From: Labilithrix sp.
GTDB taxonomy: Bacteria > Myxococcota_A > Polyangia > Polyangiales > Polyangiaceae
Reading direction: 5' to 3'
DNA length: 64,000 nt
Assembly: GCA_019637105.1 (NCBI GenBank)
Contig: JAHBWF010000015.1
Span: forward strand, 1-64,000
This document shows positions 62,401-64,000 of the stretch, piece by piece. Numbering within the stretch: position 1 is the stretch's first letter; every line of letters starts with the position of its first letter. The position numbers and the translations under genes are program-made. A model generated the notes under the pieces. It worked only from the letters and a program-made list of their open reading frames with translations. It was not told the DNA's origin and did no database searches.

Positions 62401-63477
62401 TCACTTGACGTGGAGAGGCAACACGACGAACGCCGCGCCGGCGCGGTTGTCGTGCACGACCGCCCAGATGGTGCCCTCGCTCGGCGCGTAGGGCGGGCGG
62501 AACTCGACGTCGCTCTCGCTGATGCGCCCCGCCGTCGAATCGAACAGGAGGCGCGCCTCGTCCTGGAAGTCGCCGAGGTCCGAGTAGTACGCCACCCAGA
62601 TCTGCTCGCGCTGCCCGGCGGCCACGCCCGCCGACGGGTTCTCCTCCCAGCTCGAGTCGGACACCTTCACGTCGATCTTCACCGGCTTGCAGTTGGCGCG
62701 CCGGTCGGCGACGCAGCGCTCGACGGTGATGCCGGCGTCCGGATCGACGTCGACGCCGTCGAGCGTCACCCGCTCGACCACCGGGTTCGTGTTCGTCCGA
62801 TCGTCGTACGCGTAGACGCGGTTGATCCCGATCACGTAGTCGTCCGGCGAGAGCGGGACGCCCTCCTCGTCGGTGCACTGGATGGGCACCTGCTGCGGGG
62901 CGTTGCCGACGCGCTCGGCGAGCCGCACCTGACCGGCGCACGCGATGTTGAAGACGATCGCGAGGCCGTACGAGGGGCCGCCGATCCGCGGCTGGACGAT
63001 CTCGTCCGGCATCTGGAAGCTGAACGTCGGTCCCTCCGGGAGGAACGGGCTCAGGTCGATGCCGACCGGGATGCTCGAGAGGCCGCCGCTCGCGCCCACG
63101 CCTCCTTCGGGAGGGGCGCCGCCGTCCGGCGGGAACGGCGCGACGAGCCGCGTTCCGCCTTCGACGGTCCCGCCGTCGGGGGCCTCGGAGGGCAAGAAGC
63201 ATAGGTAGTAGAGGTCGTCGCGCGGGTTCACGCAGACGATCGGGATCCAGAAGATCTTGAGCGGTCGCGGCTTGTCGCGCCGGCCGTCGGCCGAGAGCAC
63301 CTCGAGCGTCACCGTCTCGCCCGGCTTCGCGTACGGCTTGTCCGGCCGGACGCCGAACATCCGCACGCTCGTCACCTTGCTCTGCGAAGCGAACCCGCCG
63401 GCGCCGCAGGCGAGCCCGAAGAGCGACGCGAGCGACGCGGCGAGGACGGAGACGACGACGAGGTTCCGCGCGCGCAC
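62401..63477 (-). CDS. Lipoprotein linked to a TonB-dependent receptor gene
   Basis: 358 residues from GTG 63477, 2 bp after the stop of the receptor gene. Lipobox LFGLACG (about 22), then beta domains with Asp/Pro turns (YAKPGETVTLEVLSADGRRD, NTNPVVERVTLDGVDVDPDA) and a Cys-bearing core (ERCVADRRANCKPVKIDVKV). Tight coupling to the receptor suggests it handles the same ligand at the outer membrane, like many substrate-binding partners of TonB receptors. Ligand unknown. Confidence 0.78.
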   Translation of the reverse strand: MRARNLVVVSVLAASLASLFGLACGAGGFASQSKVTSVRMFGVRPDKPYAKPGETVTLEVLSADGRRDKPRPLKIFWIPIVCVNPRDDLYYLCFLPSEAPDGGTVEGGTRLVAPFPPDGGAPPEGGVGASGGLSSIPVGIDLSPFLPEGPTFSFQMPDEIVQPRIGGPSYGLAIVFNIACAGQVRLAERVGNAPQQVPIQCTDEEGVPLSPDDYVIGINRVYAYDDRTNTNPVVERVTLDGVDVDPDAGITVERCVADRRANCKPVKIDVKVSDSSWEENPSAGVAAGQREQIWVAYYSDLGDFQDEARLLFDSTAGRISESDVEFRPPYAPSEGTIWAVVHDNRAGAAFVVLPLHVK

Positions 63478-63479
63478 GA

Positions 63480-64000
63480 CTACATCTCCAGGCGCATGCC
63501 GAGGCTCGGCAGGATGGGGACGCCGGTCGCGAAGGTCGACTGCGTCGAGTTGTAGTTGTAGCTCACGCCCTCGACGTTGCCCTGGTTGTAGGCGTTGTAG
63601 ACGTCGAGGTAGGCGCTCATCTTGACGCCCTCCTGGAAGTACCACGTCTTGTCGAGACGGATGTCGAGCTGGTGGAACATCGGGTTGCGCGTCCCGTACG
63701 GCGGGTAGCTCATCCCGGGCACGTAGGCGCCGACGTTGTTGTCGAAGAAGCCGTAGGTCTGCGGCGTGCGGAGGTTGCCGGAGACGAGGCGGAAGCGCGC
63801 GCCGATCTCCCAGCCGCCGCCGAGGCGGTAGCTGCCGATCGCCGTGAGGATGTGCGTCTGGTCGAAGTTGAACAGGCGCTCGGGCTCGTCCGGCGAGTCG
63901 CGCCGCACGCTCCGCGAGAGCGTGTACGCGACGAAGCCGAAGAAGCGCGCGTCCGGCTTGTAGCGGACCAGCGTCTCGATGCCGTACGCGCGGCCCTCGC
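63480..64000 (-). CDS. TonB-dependent receptor, C-terminal part (starts outside window)
   Basis: The last 173 residues of a 22-strand outer-membrane barrel: repeated aromatic-ended strands, YGIETLVRYKPDARFFGFVA, the RSVRRDSPDEPERLFNFDQT and HILTAIGSYRLGGGWEIGAR stretches typical of receptor C-termini, and a final strand ending RLEM. The plug domain and TonB box lie beyond the right edge. Substrate cannot be inferred. Confidence 0.85.
   Translation of the reverse strand, partial: EGRAYGIETLVRYKPDARFFGFVAYTLSRSVRRDSPDEPERLFNFDQTHILTAIGSYRLGGGWEIGARFRLVSGNLRTPQTYGFFDNNVGAYVPGMSYPPYGTRNPMFHQLDIRLDKTWYFQEGVKMSAYLDVYNAYNQGNVEGVSYNYNSTQSTFATGVPILPSLGMRLEM

Overview
The window is one continuous stretch of very GC-rich chromosome from a Myxococcota bacterium, most likely class Polyangia (Sorangium, Labilithrix or Polyangium relatives). 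The evidence is a strong G/C bias at third codon positions, many lipoproteins and TPR proteins of unknown function, several myxobacterial lineage families (AgmX/PglI C-terminal domain, MXAN_5187-type C-terminal domain, the OMP_myx_plus type of outer-membrane barrel), and abundant eukaryote-like signalling (Ser/Thr kinases, FHA domains on sigma-54 activators, a class III cyclase). I found no insertion sequence, phage, integrase, CRISPR array or rRNA. The only RNA gene is tRNA-His, which has its own promoter and terminator hairpin.

Layout. 1-4.0 kb (minus): an operon of FHA/sigma-54 activator, membrane adenylate cyclase and Ser/Thr kinase. 4.35-7.8 kb (plus): OmpA-like protein with calcium-binding-type repeats, DUF481 barrel, MscL and a small orphan protein, followed by a palindrome-bearing tandem repeat. 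8.1-18.1 kb (minus): five genes that match, in order and architecture, the GltD-GltE-GltF-GltG envelope complex known from Myxococcus gliding motility, preceded by a fifth TPR protein (possible GltC); the AglRQS motor is not present. 18.7-25.4 kb: Cys-rich lipoprotein, YraN, HAMP and HEAT-repeat proteins, a large carboxypeptidase-regulatory-like membrane protein and membrane-anchored FtsY. 25.7-31.4 kb: two tandem outer-membrane barrels, a second FHA/sigma-54 activator (GAFSGA variant), a HEAT-repeat protein and an MXAN_5187-type sensor.

31.5-44.5 kb: metabolic and hypothetical genes: histone-deacetylase-like hydrolase, tRNA-His, small lipoproteins, phospholipase-D-like lipoprotein, a frameshifted kinase-like gene, a cystathionine gamma-synthase-type enzyme, a GT39-like membrane glycosyltransferase, thioesterase, lipase, M15-type peptidase and DUF72. 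44.5-50.9 kb (minus): yajC-secD-secF, a small exported protein and mlaF-mlaD, i.e. protein export next to phospholipid transport. 51-55 kb (minus): SUMF1-domain protein, a stand-alone PFOR alpha-type protein with signs of paired frameshifts, and two lipoproteins. 55.2-64 kb: PIN-PhoH ATPase, a DUF1704 metalloprotease, a lysozyme-like lipoprotein, a PF09826 beta-propeller lipoprotein, and a lipoprotein behind the 3' end of a TonB-dependent receptor that runs off the window.

The theme is the cell envelope: outer-membrane barrels, TPR scaffolds, lipoproteins, protein export and lipid transport, controlled by phospho-Ser/Thr signalling and sigma-54 activators. The most notable content is the Glt-like cluster with its own promoter and terminators, the repeat array beside it, and two genes whose reading frames look broken.
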